Shown one piece after another: positions 1-12,554 of a stretch of DNA of 64,000 nucleotides. A program made the position numbers and the translations under genes. Positions within the stretch are counted from its first letter, which is position 1. Every line of letters starts with the position of its first letter. The stretch lies in NCBI RefSeq assembly GCF_003205615.1, contig NZ_PYBV01000055.1, forward strand, positions 1 to 64,000. Reading direction: 5' to 3'. A model generated the notes under the pieces. The model was given only the letters and a program-made list of their open reading frames with translations, was not told the origin of the DNA and searched no databases. The DNA comes from Micromonospora arborensis (GTDB lineage: Bacteria; Actinomycetota; Actinomycetes; Mycobacteriales; Micromonosporaceae).

Positions 1-85
1 ACTAAGCTGCTACGCGTCCACTGTGCAACTCTGAACAAGCGAACACCCGTGATGTTGTGCCGGGGTTGTTTGATATGTTCATAGA

Positions 86-202
86 GTTACGGCGGTCATG
101 GCGGAGGGGAAACGCCCGGTTACATTCCGAACCCGGAAGCTAAGCCCTCCAGCGCCGATGGTACTGCACTCGTGAGGGTGTGGGAGAGTAGGACGCCGCC
201 GG
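86..202 (+). rRNA. rrf: 5S ribosomal RNA
   Basis: About 117 bases with the actinobacterial 5S pattern. A 5' strand GGCGGUC pairs with a 3' strand ending GACGCCGCC, and the internal loop has the conserved CCGAACCCGGAAGCUAAG stretch. Positions 1-85 before it carry no gene and are most likely the spacer from a 23S gene lying left of the window, so this is the end of an rRNA operon. The exact ends could be off by one or two bases. Confidence 0.93.
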
Positions 203-211
203 ACAATCTTC

Positions 212-249
212 CAGTCGAGGGCCGCCCCATCCGGGTCGGCCCTCGACTG
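212..249 (+). terminator. rRNA operon terminator hairpin
   Basis: A perfect 13-base inverted repeat (CAGTCGAGGGCCG and its complement) with a 12-base loop, ten bases after the 5S gene. There is no strong U-tract, as is usual in high-GC actinobacteria. It lies just before the start of the next gene. Confidence 0.8.
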
Positions 250-288
250 CGTAGCGCCATTGGTGGCGCAATCAGGAAGGATGTACCT

Positions 289-3122
<2,834 letters not shown>

Positions 3123-3126
<4 letters not shown>

Positions 3127-4154
3127 ACGAGGGCGCGGGGGATCGGCTGGTCGACGGGTACACCCTGGTCGTTTTTGATCTGGACGGGGTGATCTATCTG
3201 ATCGACCGGCCGATCCCTGGCGCCGTCGACGCGGTGGCCCGACTGCACGCCGAGGGGCGGGCGGTGGCGTACGCCACGAACAACGCCTCCCGCCGGTCCA
3301 GCGAGGTCGCCGACCTGCTGACGGGGATGGGTGTGCCGGCCCGACCGGAGGAGGTGCTCACCTCCGCCGCCGCCTCGGCCGAACTGCTCCGTGACCGGCT
3401 GCCCGCTGGCGCGCCGGTGCTGGTGGTCGGTGCGGAGGCGCTGCGCGCGGAACTGCGCGCGGTCGGCCTGACCCCGGTCACCCAGGCCGACGAGAAGCCG
3501 GCCGCGGTGGTGCAGGGGTACGGCCCGCAGGTCGGCTGGGCCGAGTTGGCCGAAGCGTCGGTCGCGGTACGGGCGGGTGCGCTCTGGATCGCCACCAACA
3601 CCGACCGGACCCTGCCCAGTGGGCGGGGACCACTGCCGGGCAACGGTTCGCTGGTGGCGGTGCTGCGTACGGCGTTGGAGCGGGATCCGGACGTCGTGGT
3701 CGGTAAGCCGGAGTCAGCGCTGTTCGAGACTGCCGCTCGGCGCAGTGGCGGTGGCGGGAGTCTGGTGGTGGGCGACCGGTTGGACACCGACATCGAGGGC
3801 GCCCGGCGTGCCGGACTGGACAGTCTGCTCGTGCTCACCGGCGTCAGCGGCGTACCGGATCTGTTGGCTGCCGAGCCGCAGCGGCGTCCCACGTACGTCG
3901 CGAGGGACCTGGCGGGGCTCTTCGACCCGGCGGCTGCCGTGCGTGTCCCGGGCCCGGTGAACGCCGGCGGTTGGTCCGTGACCGACCGCGACGGCACCCT
4001 GGAGCTGGCGGGGTCAGGTCGGACGCTGGACGCGCTGGCCGCGCTCTGCGGCGCGGCCTGGTCGGCGTCGGAACCGGCGCTGCCGAAGATCCGGCCGATG
4101 GGCCCGGACGCGGCGCACGCTCTGGAGAGCTTCGGCCTGACCGCTGCCGCCTGA
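3123..4154 (+). CDS. HAD-IIA family phosphatase (NagD-like)
   Basis: A 343-residue cytoplasmic HAD hydrolase. Motif I is FDLDGV (nucleophile Asp19, acid/base Asp21), motif II ATNNAS, motif III lysine in VVGKPE, and motif [13 protein letters not shown]. The C2-type cap between motifs II and III places it with NagD/PNPase sugar-phosphate or nucleotide phosphatases; the substrate is not known. It is about 80 residues longer than usual NagD proteins, with a C-terminal extension from about residue 270. The ATG overlaps the stop of the preceding gene, so the two are probably translationally coupled. This pairing is kept upstream of tlyA-nadK-recN in many actinobacteria. Confidence 0.9.
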
Positions 4155-4155
4155 A

Positions 4156-4173
4156 CCGGGTCACCCGACCCGG
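4156..4173. terminator. Short hairpin between convergent genes
   Basis: CCGGGTC and GACCCGG arms (7 base pairs) around an ACCC loop, in the 25-base gap between the convergent HAD and SCP2-like genes. It could stop transcription from both sides. Confidence 0.5.
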
Positions 4174-4179
4174 CGCTCG

Positions 4180-4518
4180 TCAGAGCAGCTTGCGCAACTT
4201 CAGCAGGTCGAACGGGTTGGCCTTGATCGACACCCGGCGGGACGTCACCGCTGCGGTGACGTCCAGGTCGCCGCGGACCAGGGCGAGCAGGTCATCGCTG
4301 GACGTGCTCAGCGCGATCTTGGCCTTGGGGTCGTCGCCGTCGGTCAACTCGACCAGCCGACCAGCGGTGATCCGGCCGTGGAAGGCCGTGTCCAGGTCGG
4401 TGATCCGGCAAGCCAGCGTCCGGTCCAGGTCGATCCGTTCGCGCACCGTCTCGGCGTTGCGATCCAGCCGGGCTGCCAGCTCCTGCAACGCCTGCCGGCA
4501 CTCGTCCACGCTGGCCAC
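4180..4518 (-). CDS. SCP2-like sterol-carrier fold protein
   Basis: A 112-residue protein that begins VASVDECRQALQEL. The GTG at 4518 follows a GAGGGGGAG ribosome site; longer in-frame starts have no such site. The helix-then-sheet pattern, the phrases GRITAGRLVELTDGD and LALVRGDLDVTAAVTSRRV, and the ending NPFDLLKLRKLL resemble small actinobacterial SCP2 (sterol carrier protein 2) family members. These bind hydrophobic ligands, but the bacterial role is unknown. It is transcribed against its neighbours. Confidence 0.7.
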   Translation of the reverse strand: MASVDECRQALQELAARLDRNAETVRERIDLDRTLACRITDLDTAFHGRITAGRLVELTDGDDPKAKIALSTSSDDLLALVRGDLDVTAAVTSRRVSIKANPFDLLKLRKLL

Positions 4519-4629
4519 GTCTCCCCCTCGTTGATCGCCACGCCGTCCTCGGCACCGTACCGCACAGGACAGTCCGGGGTGCCCGGTAGCGTGACACCTG
4601 CACACCCCGCCCCGTGGAAGGACTCAGGC

Positions 4630-5286
4630 ATGCAGGACGCGTGGCGCGCCTACCTCGAGCTGGCCATGGGCCTTGCGGAGGCGCCCCGGAAGAAGGCCCA
4701 GGACGTCGCACGTCGTCTTGTCGGCTCCGGCGGTGCGACCGCCGCCCAACTTCAGGCCCTCGGCGAGGAACTGGTCACCACCGGCGCCGCCAACCGGGAG
4801 GCGCTGACCAAGCTTGTCCGTTTCGAGGTCGACCGGGCCCTCGGCGCGGTCGGTCTGGCCACGGCCGACGAGGTGGCCGAGCTGACCCGTCGGGTGCACG
4901 ACCTGGAACGGCAACTCCGCGAGGCACGCGCCGCCGAGCCCGCCAACGCGCCGACCACCGTTGAGCCGGCCACCGCCGAGCCCGCCCACGCGCCGACCAC
5001 CGCCGAGCCGGCCCACGCTCCGGCCGTCGGCCCCACGGAGCACGCCGACCCGACCGCCGCCGCGCAGCCCGGCGGCGGCCTCGTGCCGTCCGACGGCTCG
5101 GCGGGTGCCCCGGTGGCCAAGAAGGCCGTCGCGAAGAAAGCTGTCGCGAAGAAGGCGGTCGCCAAGAAGGCCATCGTGAAGAAGCCGCCAGCGACGATCA
5201 GCCCGACCGCCGACGACACCCCGACTCCGGCGGTCATGCCCGCCAAGAAGGCGGTCCGCAAGCAACCGCCGGGCGACGCCGAATGA
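4630..5286 (+). CDS. Phasin-like helical protein with Ala/Pro linker and KKAVA tail
   Basis: A 218-residue protein. The ATG at 4630 is 7 bases after GGAAGGA (4616-4622). Residues 1-100 are helical (WRAYLELAMGLAEAPRKKAQ) with a coiled coil near VAELTRRVHDLERQLRE, which recalls phasin-like or granule-associated actinobacterial proteins. Then follow a low-complexity APTTAEPAH linker and a basic tail of AKKAV repeats like histone H1-type tails, which could bind DNA or another polyanion. No catalytic motif is visible. It overlaps the next gene by 4 bases and lies in the same run as tlyA. Function unknown. Confidence 0.75.
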   Translation: MQDAWRAYLELAMGLAEAPRKKAQDVARRLVGSGGATAAQLQALGEELVTTGAANREALTKLVRFEVDRALGAVGLATADEVAELTRRVHDLERQLREARAAEPANAPTTVEPATAEPAHAPTTAEPAHAPAVGPTEHADPTAAAQPGGGLVPSDGSAGAPVAKKAVAKKAVAKKAVAKKAIVKKPPATISPTADDTPTPAVMPAKKAVRKQPPGDAE

Positions 5287-5594
5287 CCCGCCCCGGTCCG
5301 CCGGCCGGCGAGGCGTTCTCCGCCCGGCCCGGTCCACCGGCTGGTGGGGCGTTTGCCGCCCGCCCTGGTCCGCCTCCGGGCGGGGCGTTTGCCGCCCGGC
5401 CCGGTCCGCCGGCCGGTGTCCGGCCCGGGCCGTTGCCGGACGTCGGGGACGACGAGGCGCGGCACCCGGCCGTGGACGCCGCCGTGCAGGCCATGGCCAA
5501 CGCGGCGACGCTGGCCCCGGCCGACCAGATCGCGCAGTACGAGGCCGCCTACGAGACGCTGCGGGAAACCCTCGCCACCATCGACCAGACCTGA
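5283..5594 (+). CDS. Small protein with RPGPPAGGAFAA repeats
   Basis: A 103-residue unknown protein. The first 50 residues are four copies of a proline-rich unit close to RPGPPAGGAFA. The last 50 (HPAVDAAVQAMANAATLAPA onward) form a predicted helical pair, with the end YETLRETLATIDQT. It starts within the stop of the upstream gene (ATGA) and ends 38 bases before tlyA, so it belongs to the same operon. A helical C-terminal half before tlyA also occurs in other actinobacteria, as far as I recall; the repeat half looks lineage-specific. Confidence 0.7.
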   Translation: MTRPGPPAGEAFSARPGPPAGGAFAARPGPPPGGAFAARPGPPAGVRPGPLPDVGDDEARHPAVDAAVQAMANAATLAPADQIAQYEAAYETLRETLATIDQT

Positions 5595-5632
5595 GTGGGA
5601 CGACCAGGCCTGAGCAGACCGGAGAACCACCC

Positions 5633-6493
<861 letters not shown>

Positions 6494-6602
6494 AGGCGCG
6501 CAGCGAGGGCACCGCAACGGGCCGCGGAAGGACACGCGGCCAGGCGGGGGCGACGGTGACGGTGGTGCGATACCGCCCGGTCGCGGACGGCTGGTCGGCC
6601 CG

Positions 6603-7487
6603 ATGAGCCGGACCGCGCTGCTGGTGACCCACACGGGCCGTCGGCGCAGCACCGAACACGCCCGATCGGTCGCCGCCGACCTGATCGCCGCGGGTTTCGA
6701 GGTGCGGGTGGTCGCCGATGAGGCCGACGACCTGGACCTGCCGGGCGTGGTGCCGGTCGCGGGCCCGCAGGCCGCCGAGGGCGCCGAGATCGTCTTCGCA
6801 CTCGGTGGGGACGGCACCTTCCTGCGCGCGGCCGAGTTGGCCCGGCCGGCGAAGGCGCCGCTGCTCGGCATCAACCTCGGCAAGGTGGGCTTCCTGGCCG
6901 AGGCGGAGATCGACGACCTGGACACCGCGGTCCGGGACGTCGTCGGTCGTAACTACACCGTCCACGAGCGGCTCACCCTGGACGTCACCGCCGAGTTCGA
7001 CGGTGGGCCCACCATCGAGTCCTGGGCACTGAACGAGATCAGCATCGAGAAGGGCGAGCGGGCGCAGATGCTCGAGCTGCTCGTCGACGTGGACGGGCGG
7101 CCCCTGTCCCGTTACGGCTGCGACGGTGTCGTCTGCGCGACCCCCACCGGCTCCACCGCGTACGCGTTCTCCGGTGGCGGTCCGGTGGTGTGGCCGGAGG
7201 TGGAGGCGCTGCTGCTGGTGCCGATCAGCGCGCACGCGTTGTTCAGCCGCCCGTTGGTCACCGCCCCGACGTCCACCTTCGTGATCACCGTCGACCCGTT
7301 CACCACCCTCGCTGTGCTGTCCTGCGACGGGCGGCGCGTCTACGACCTCCCACCGGGGGCCCGGGTGACGGTGCGTCGGGGTGCTCTGCCGGTGCGCATC
7401 GTGCGGCTGCGGGCCCGCCCGTTCACCGACCGGCTGGTCGCCAAGTTCGACCTTCCCGTACACGGGTGGCGCGGCAGCCGCCGGTGA
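6603..7487 (+). CDS. nadK: NAD kinase
   Basis: A 294-residue cytoplasmic enzyme that phosphorylates NAD to NADP. It has the GGDGTFLRAAELA loop, the NEISIEKGERAQM strand and the ATPTGSTAYAFSGGGP segment of NadK. The ATG at 6603 matches the usual N-terminus (SRTALLVTHTGRR); the frame is open further upstream, but that stretch has no homologous character. The 109 bases between tlyA and this gene are a GCGAG-rich repeat-like spacer with no gene. Confidence 0.95.
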   Translation: MSRTALLVTHTGRRRSTEHARSVAADLIAAGFEVRVVADEADDLDLPGVVPVAGPQAAEGAEIVFALGGDGTFLRAAELARPAKAPLLGINLGKVGFLAEAEIDDLDTAVRDVVGRNYTVHERLTLDVTAEFDGGPTIESWALNEISIEKGERAQMLELLVDVDGRPLSRYGCDGVVCATPTGSTAYAFSGGGPVVWPEVEALLLVPISAHALFSRPLVTAPTSTFVITVDPFTTLAVLSCDGRRVYDLPPGARVTVRRGALPVRIVRLRARPFTDRLVAKFDLPVHGWRGSRR

Positions 7488-7645
7488 TCGGGTGGCACAC
7501 CGTCAGTGGTTGTCCGTTGTCCACCTGACGACATGTCGCCGCTGCGGCGGCTGGCGACTAGTGACCTGGTGACCGGCTCCGTCGCAGACTCCGAGCGGCC
7601 CTCATCCACGGATGGCGGGCCTACAGGAGTAGAGGAGCACATCGC

Positions 7646-10600
7646 ATGCACTGGTCCCCACGCTGGCTCGCCGTCGGCGCGGTCGGCGCGTTGGTGGTCG
7701 GCCTCGCCGCACCGGCGTCCGCCGATCCGCCGGCCCGGCCCACCGAGCCGCACTCGGGCACGCCCGCCGCGGGCGTCGCGCCCGTCCGCATCACCCTGAT
7801 CACCGGCGACCAGGTCGACCTGGTCCAGGCCGCGCCCGGCCGGGTCACCGCCAGCGTCCGACGCGGCCCGGGGCGGGAGCGGATCACCTTCCAGACCGTG
7901 GAGGTCGACGGCGGGCTGCGGGTGCTGCCCAGCGACGTCATGCCGTACCTCTCCGCAGGGGTGCTCGACGCCAACCTGTTCGACGTGCAGGAGTTGGCCG
8001 CCGACGGGTTCGGCGACGCCGCGCAGGGCGCGTTGCCGCTGATCGTCCGTTACCAGGAGCCGGCCGCCGGTCGGGTCCGGCCGCTCGCCGGCGCCACCGA
8101 TGCCCGGCCGTTGGAGAGCATCAACGGCGCGGCGGTGCGGGTCGGCAAGGGTGACCTCGGTGGACTGTGGACCTCGCTGCGCGGTACGAGCGGGCAGCGT
8201 GTCGCCGCTGGTGCGCCGGCCACGCTCGGTGCCGGTGTCGCCCGGATCTGGCTGGACGGAAAGGTCCGTCCGACGCTGGAGCACAGCGTGCCGCAGATCG
8301 GCGCCCCGGCGGCGTGGGCGGCCGGCCGGGACGGTACCGGCGTGAAGGTGGCCGTGCTCGACACCGGCGTCGACGCGACCCACCCGGACCTGGCCGGGCG
8401 GATCGCCGAGGCACGGGACTTCTCCGGTGTCGGTAGCGCCCGTGACGGGAACGGCCACGGCACCCACGTGGCGTCCACCATCGCCGGCAGTGGCGCGGCG
8501 TCCGGTGGTCTGCGGAAGGGCGTCGCTCCCGGGGCGCAGCTGCTGATCGGCAAGGTGCTCGACGATGGTGGTTCGGGCTCCGACTCGGCCATCATCGCGG
8601 GGATGGAGTGGGCCGCCCACTCCGGTGCGAGGGTGGTCAGCATGAGCCTCGGCGGGTCTGCGACCGACGGCACCGACCCGATGAGCCAGGCGGTCAACGA
8701 GTTGACCGCCGAGACCGGGACGTTGTTCGTGGTCGCGGCCGGTAACGAGGGCGCGGCGCATACCGTCGGGGCACCCGGCGCGGCCGCTGCGGCGCTGACC
8801 GTCGGCGCGGTGGACCGCGACGACAACCTGGCGTCGTTCTCGAGTCGGGGCCCGCGGCTCGGTGACAACGGTCTGAAGCCGGAGATCACCGCGCCGGGTG
8901 TCGGCATCATCGCCGCGCGGGCTGCCGGCACCGCCATGGGTACGCCGGTGGACGACGCCTACACGAGCGCGAACGGCACCTCGATGGCCACCCCGCACGT
9001 GTCCGGAGCGGCGGCGATCCTCGCCCAGGAGCACCCCGACTGGACCGCCGGCATGCTCAAGGACGCGCTGGTCAGCACCACGAAGGCGAACCCGGCGCTG
9101 ACCGTGTTCGAGCAGGGCGGCGGTCGGGTCGATGTGGCTCGGGCGCTCAGCCAGCGGGTGTACTCCTCCGGGACCGCCGACTTCGGGCGGCTCAGCACCG
9201 ATGGCGCGGCGGCCGAGCGGAGCGTGACGTACACCAATGGCACCGCGGCCGCGCAGACCCTGCGGCTGGCCCTGGAGTTGCGCAACCTGGACACCGGCGC
9301 GGCCGAGACCGACGGTGTCTCGGTCGGCGGCCCAGAGGTGACCGTGCCGGCCGGCGGCAGCGTCGCCGTCGCGCTGCGGGCCGACCCGGCGAAGTTGGAC
9401 CGGGGTCTGCACAGCGGGTGGCTGGTAGCGACTGGCGCGGACGGTGTGGCGGTGCGCACGGCGGTCGCCCTGACCCTCAGCGGTCCGCTGCACACCGTGA
9501 CCGTGCAAGCGGTGGACATGCAGGGGCAGCCGGGCTTCGCGTCGGTGCTCACCCTCTTCGGTGAGAATCCCGAATCCGACTGGCTCGGCTGGGTCGGCGG
9601 TGAGGTGCAACTGCAGGTCGAGGAGGGCCCGTACCTGCTCGAGGCGTTGATCGAGCACGGCGCTCCGCTGGATGAGCAGGAGACCCTGGTCACCGACCCG
9701 GAGTTGCTGGTCGACCGGGATGTCACGGTGGTGCTCGACCCGCGTAAGGGCACTCCGGTGCGGATCGAGACGCCGAAGCCCTCCGAGCAGCAGGCTACGA
9801 TCAGCTTCTACGAGCACCGGGTCTTCGGCAACGGCCGGCAGGTCGACCACGGGGTGCTGACCTTCAGCACCGTCCAGCAGCTCAACGTCACGCCGACCCG
9901 CCCGGTGCGCGAGGGCGAGTTCGAGTTCTCGTCGCGCTGGCAGTTGGTCGCACCGATGGTGGACGCGAAGATCAGCGGGGTGTCCGGTCCGCTGGACATC
10001 AACCTGATGGGCTACTCGCCGGCACCGTCCGACCGGCGGAAGCTGCCGCTGGTCTGGGCCGGCACCGGCACCCCCGGGGAGCTTGCCCGGGTGCGTGGCG
10101 CCGCGGCGCTGCTGACCACCAGCCCGGACGCCTCGGAGGAGGAGCAGATCGCGGTGGCAGCCGCCGCCGGTGCGAAGACGGTGCTCATCGTTCGGCCGGC
10201 CGACCAGAGCGCGTGGACGTCCTGGACGCCGTTGGGTGACCGGCTGCCGATCCCGGCGCTGGCGGTGGCGTACGACGACGGGCAGAAGGTGATCGCGGCG
10301 GCCAAGCGTGGTCGTACGACGCTGGACCTGACGTTGACCGTCGAGAGCCCGTACCTGTACGACGTGTGGCAGGTCTCGAAGGGTCGGATCCCGGAGCGGA
10401 TCACGCACAAGGTCACCGCGCAGAACACCGCTGAGGTGACCGCCAGCTACGGGGGCGTCGGTGGTGAGTGGGCCACCGAGCAGCGCTTCGGTTGGCGTCC
10501 GTGGCAGGAGGCATCCTGGAACGACAACCAGCGGTTGGTGCGTGCCGGCAGCACCCGGCAGGAGTTCGTCAGCGCCGACGACTCCTGGTGGCAGCACCGG

Positions 10601-11371
10601 GTCCTGCACAAGATCACGTTCATGCCTGATGGGCAGTTGACCGGTGGCCTGGCCGAGCAGCCCCGGCGGTACTCCGGTGCCGACCGGGTGAGCGAGACCT
10701 GGCACGCCCCGGTGATCCGGCCGGCCGTGCCGGCCGGCGGCGGGGCGCCGGTGCCCACGCGTACGAAGGACACGCTGGACGTGCGGGTGGCGGAGTTCGT
10801 CGACGCCGAGGGTCACTACAGCGTGGCCGGCGCCAGCGAGGAGCCGGACACCGTCGAGGCTCGGCTCAGCCGCAACGGGCAGCAGATCGCCGACCTGTCC
10901 AGCGGGTGGGCTCCGGTGCCCACCACCGGAGACAAGGCCCGCTACCGGCTGGACCTGACCACGCGGCGATCCTCGTCGGAGTGGCGCTACGCCACCCAGA
11001 CCGACACGGCCTGGGAGTTCACGTCGGCTCGACCGGCGGGCGACGCCGCGACGCCGTTGTCGCTGCTGCAGGTCGACTACCGGGTGCCGGCCGACCTGCT
11101 CGGCACGGTACGCGGCAACCGGCCGCACGAGCTGGGGGTGACCCTGCGTCAGCCGGCCGGGGTGCCCGCGCCGACCGGCACCAGTGTCCGCGTGCAGGTC
11201 TCCTTCGATGGGGGCGTCACCTGGCGGAACGCGCCGACGAAGGGGTCGGGCACCCGGTACACCGCGACCGTGCCGGCGGGGCGTGGAACGGTGTCGCTGC
11301 GGGTGCACGCCGCCGACCGGGCCGGGAACGTCGTCGACCAGACGGTGCTTCAGGCGTACGGACTGCGCTGA
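7646..11371 (+). CDS. Secreted S8 family serine protease (subtilase)
   Basis: A 1241-residue exported protease. A signal peptide (MHWSPRWLAVG...APASA) ends near residue 27. The AGGAGTAGAGGAG tract gives the ribosome site. The catalytic triad is visible: Asp239 in VAVLDTGVD, His271 in GNGHGTHVAS and Ser446 in NGTSMATPHVSG. A propeptide-like region covers about 30-215 and ends with a HSVPQIGAPAAW segment before the catalytic domain. About 750 residues of beta-rich modules follow, with a PA-like stretch (about 800-900) and a C-terminal domain VSFDGGVTWR...AYGLR shared with two other proteins in this window. It lies between nadK and recN, which are adjacent in mycobacteria, beside an opposing regulator gene. 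Confidence 0.93.
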   Translation: MHWSPRWLAVGAVGALVVGLAAPASADPPARPTEPHSGTPAAGVAPVRITLITGDQVDLVQAAPGRVTASVRRGPGRERITFQTVEVDGGLRVLPSDVMPYLSAGVLDANLFDVQELAADGFGDAAQGALPLIVRYQEPAAGRVRPLAGATDARPLESINGAAVRVGKGDLGGLWTSLRGTSGQRVAAGAPATLGAGVARIWLDGKVRPTLEHSVPQIGAPAAWAAGRDGTGVKVAVLDTGVDATHPDLAGRIAEARDFSGVGSARDGNGHGTHVASTIAGSGAASGGLRKGVAPGAQLLIGKVLDDGGSGSDSAIIAGMEWAAHSGARVVSMSLGGSATDGTDPMSQAVNELTAETGTLFVVAAGNEGAAHTVGAPGAAAAALTVGAVDRDDNLASFSSRGPRLGDNGLKPEITAPGVGIIAARAAGTAMGTPVDDAYTSANGTSMATPHVSGAAAILAQEHPDWTAGMLKDALVSTTKANPALTVFEQGGGRVDVARALSQRVYSSGTADFGRLSTDGAAAERSVTYTNGTAAAQTLRLALELRNLDTGAAETDGVSVGGPEVTVPAGGSVAVALRADPAKLDRGLHSGWLVATGADGVAVRTAVALTLSGPLHTVTVQAVDMQGQPGFASVLTLFGENPESDWLGWVGGEVQLQVEEGPYLLEALIEHGAPLDEQETLVTDPELLVDRDVTVVLDPRKGTPVRIETPKPSEQQATISFYEHRVFGNGRQVDHGVLTFSTVQQLNVTPTRPVREGEFEFSSRWQLVAPMVDAKISGVSGPLDINLMGYSPAPSDRRKLPLVWAGTGTPGELARVRGAAALLTTSPDASEEEQIAVAAAAGAKTVLIVRPADQSAWTSWTPLGDRLPIPALAVAYDDGQKVIAAAKRGRTTLDLTLTVESPYLYDVWQVSKGRIPERITHKVTAQNTAEVTASYGGVGGEWATEQRFGWRPWQEASWNDNQRLVRAGSTRQEFVSADDSWWQHRVLHKITFMPDGQLTGGLAEQPRRYSGADRVSETWHAPVIRPAVPAGGGAPVPTRTKDTLDVRVAEFVDAEGHYSVAGASEEPDTVEARLSRNGQQIADLSSGWAPVPTTGDKARYRLDLTTRRSSSEWRYATQTDTAWEFTSARPAGDAATPLSLLQVDYRVPADLLGTVRGNRPHELGVTLRQPAGVPAPTGTSVRVQVSFDGGVTWRNAPTKGSGTRYTATVPAGRGTVSLRVHAADRAGNVVDQTVLQAYGLR

Positions 11372-11379
11372 CCTGCGCG

Positions 11380-11446
11380 GGGCGGGGCGGCTGGGCCGTC
11401 CCGCCCCGCCCGGACAGGGCCCGCCGTCGGTCGACGGCGGGCCCTG
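11380..11446. terminator. Tandem terminator hairpins between convergent genes
   Basis: Two strong stem-loops fill the gap between the S8 protease and the opposing regulator. The first (11380-11411) has an 11-base stem around a 10-base loop. The second (11415-11446) has a perfect 15-base stem around a 2-base loop. They probably act in both directions. Confidence 0.8.
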
Positions 11447-11451
11447 CGGCG

Positions 11452-12471
11452 TCAGAGCCAGCCGCGTCGGGCGACCTGGAACGCCAGGCCCGGCCGGGTG
11501 TCCACACCGGCGGCGGCCATCAGGTCGGCGATGCGTCGTTGCACGGTCCGCCGGCTCACCCCGAGCTGGGAGGCGATGGACTTGTCCGGTACGCCGGCCA
11601 CGAACAGCGACAGCAGCCGGGCCTCGTCGGCGTCCGGTTGGTAACCGTCACTCGGGTGGTCCTCGGGGTCCGGCCGTCGCCCCTCGGTCGGCACGACGGC
11701 GAGGGGGTCGTCGAGCCGCAACCGGGTGGCCACCCGCCAGTGGCTGTCGAAGAGGGCGAGCAGCGCGTCGAGTAGTTGACTGCGGCCGATCACGGCGGCG
11801 CTCGGTTCACCACCGTCGCGGTCGGGCACCAACGGGCAGACGGCGATGCGGGCGTCCACGATGGCCAGTCGGACCGGTAGCCGGTCCAGGACCCGGGCCT
11901 GCTCCCCGGCGGCGACCCCCTTGGCCAGGTCGGCCAACGCGCCCGGTTCCAACAGCAGGTCACGCTCGTAGATGGCCCGGTAGCTCACGCCGCGGGCCAA
12001 CGCGTCGAACTCCTCGACGTTCTCCGGGCCGGCCATGGCGAGGGGGTTGGCCCGACAGAACCACAGCACCTCCGTACGTGCCGAATTCTGCAGATCGCGC
12101 AGACGGTCCCGGAGCGCCCGCGTGCCGGTGATCACCTCGACGAGGTGGTCGACGTCGTGCCGCCGCAGCCCGGACCGGTACTCCTCGGCCAGCTGGGTGA
12201 CCCGTCGGCGGGCCGCCTCCAGGTCCTCCTGGCGGCGCAGCAGCGTCGCGCCGAGGGCGACGTCCGGGGCGGTGGGGCGCAGCGGTGCGTTCGGATCGTT
12301 GTCGGTGGGCTGCACCAGGCCCTTGGCGCGCAGCGCCTCGACCTGGGCGACGACCTGCTCGCGGGGCCGGTCCAGGCGACGGACCAACTCGTCGATGCGG
12401 GCCGTGGTGAGCTGGAGCAGGCAGCGGTAGAGCTCCTCCTCAGCCGTGGTCAGGCCGATCACGTCCAACAC
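11452..12471 (-). CDS. TrmB-like / LuxR-type transcriptional regulator
   Basis: A 339-residue regulator. The N-terminal 60 residues (GLTTAEEELYRCLLQLTTAR) resemble the winged helix of TrmB-like proteins. A coiled coil follows (about 75-105), then a PLD-like ligand region (VLWFCRANP ... VDARIAVCPLVPD). The C-terminus has a LuxR-type helix-turn-helix, LLSLFVAGVPDKSIASQLGVSRRTVQRRI. The GTG at 12471 is tentative; another GTG nine bases later is possible and neither has a good ribosome site. It faces away from recN and converges on the S8 protease. Similar regulators control secondary metabolism or secreted enzymes in actinomycetes; the target here is unknown. Confidence 0.8.
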   Translation of the reverse strand: MLDVIGLTTAEEELYRCLLQLTTARIDELVRRLDRPREQVVAQVEALRAKGLVQPTDNDPNAPLRPTAPDVALGATLLRRQEDLEAARRRVTQLAEEYRSGLRRHDVDHLVEVITGTRALRDRLRDLQNSARTEVLWFCRANPLAMAGPENVEEFDALARGVSYRAIYERDLLLEPGALADLAKGVAAGEQARVLDRLPVRLAIVDARIAVCPLVPDRDGGEPSAAVIGRSQLLDALLALFDSHWRVATRLRLDDPLAVVPTEGRRPDPEDHPSDGYQPDADEARLLSLFVAGVPDKSIASQLGVSRRTVQRRIADLMAAAGVDTRPGLAFQVARRGWL

Positions 12472-12554
12472 GGGGCAGAACTGTACGTCGGCTGGGTGTC
12501 GGCCGTACCCGGGCCCGTCGGCTGGTCAACTGTCGGGCCTCGCGTCTACTGTCG

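Noticed and set aside
7340-11308. A 1322-codon minus-strand frame across the S8 protease gene
   Set aside because: It is antisense to a gene with a clear catalytic triad and signal peptide, with no recognised domain of its own. Long antisense frames are normal at this GC content.
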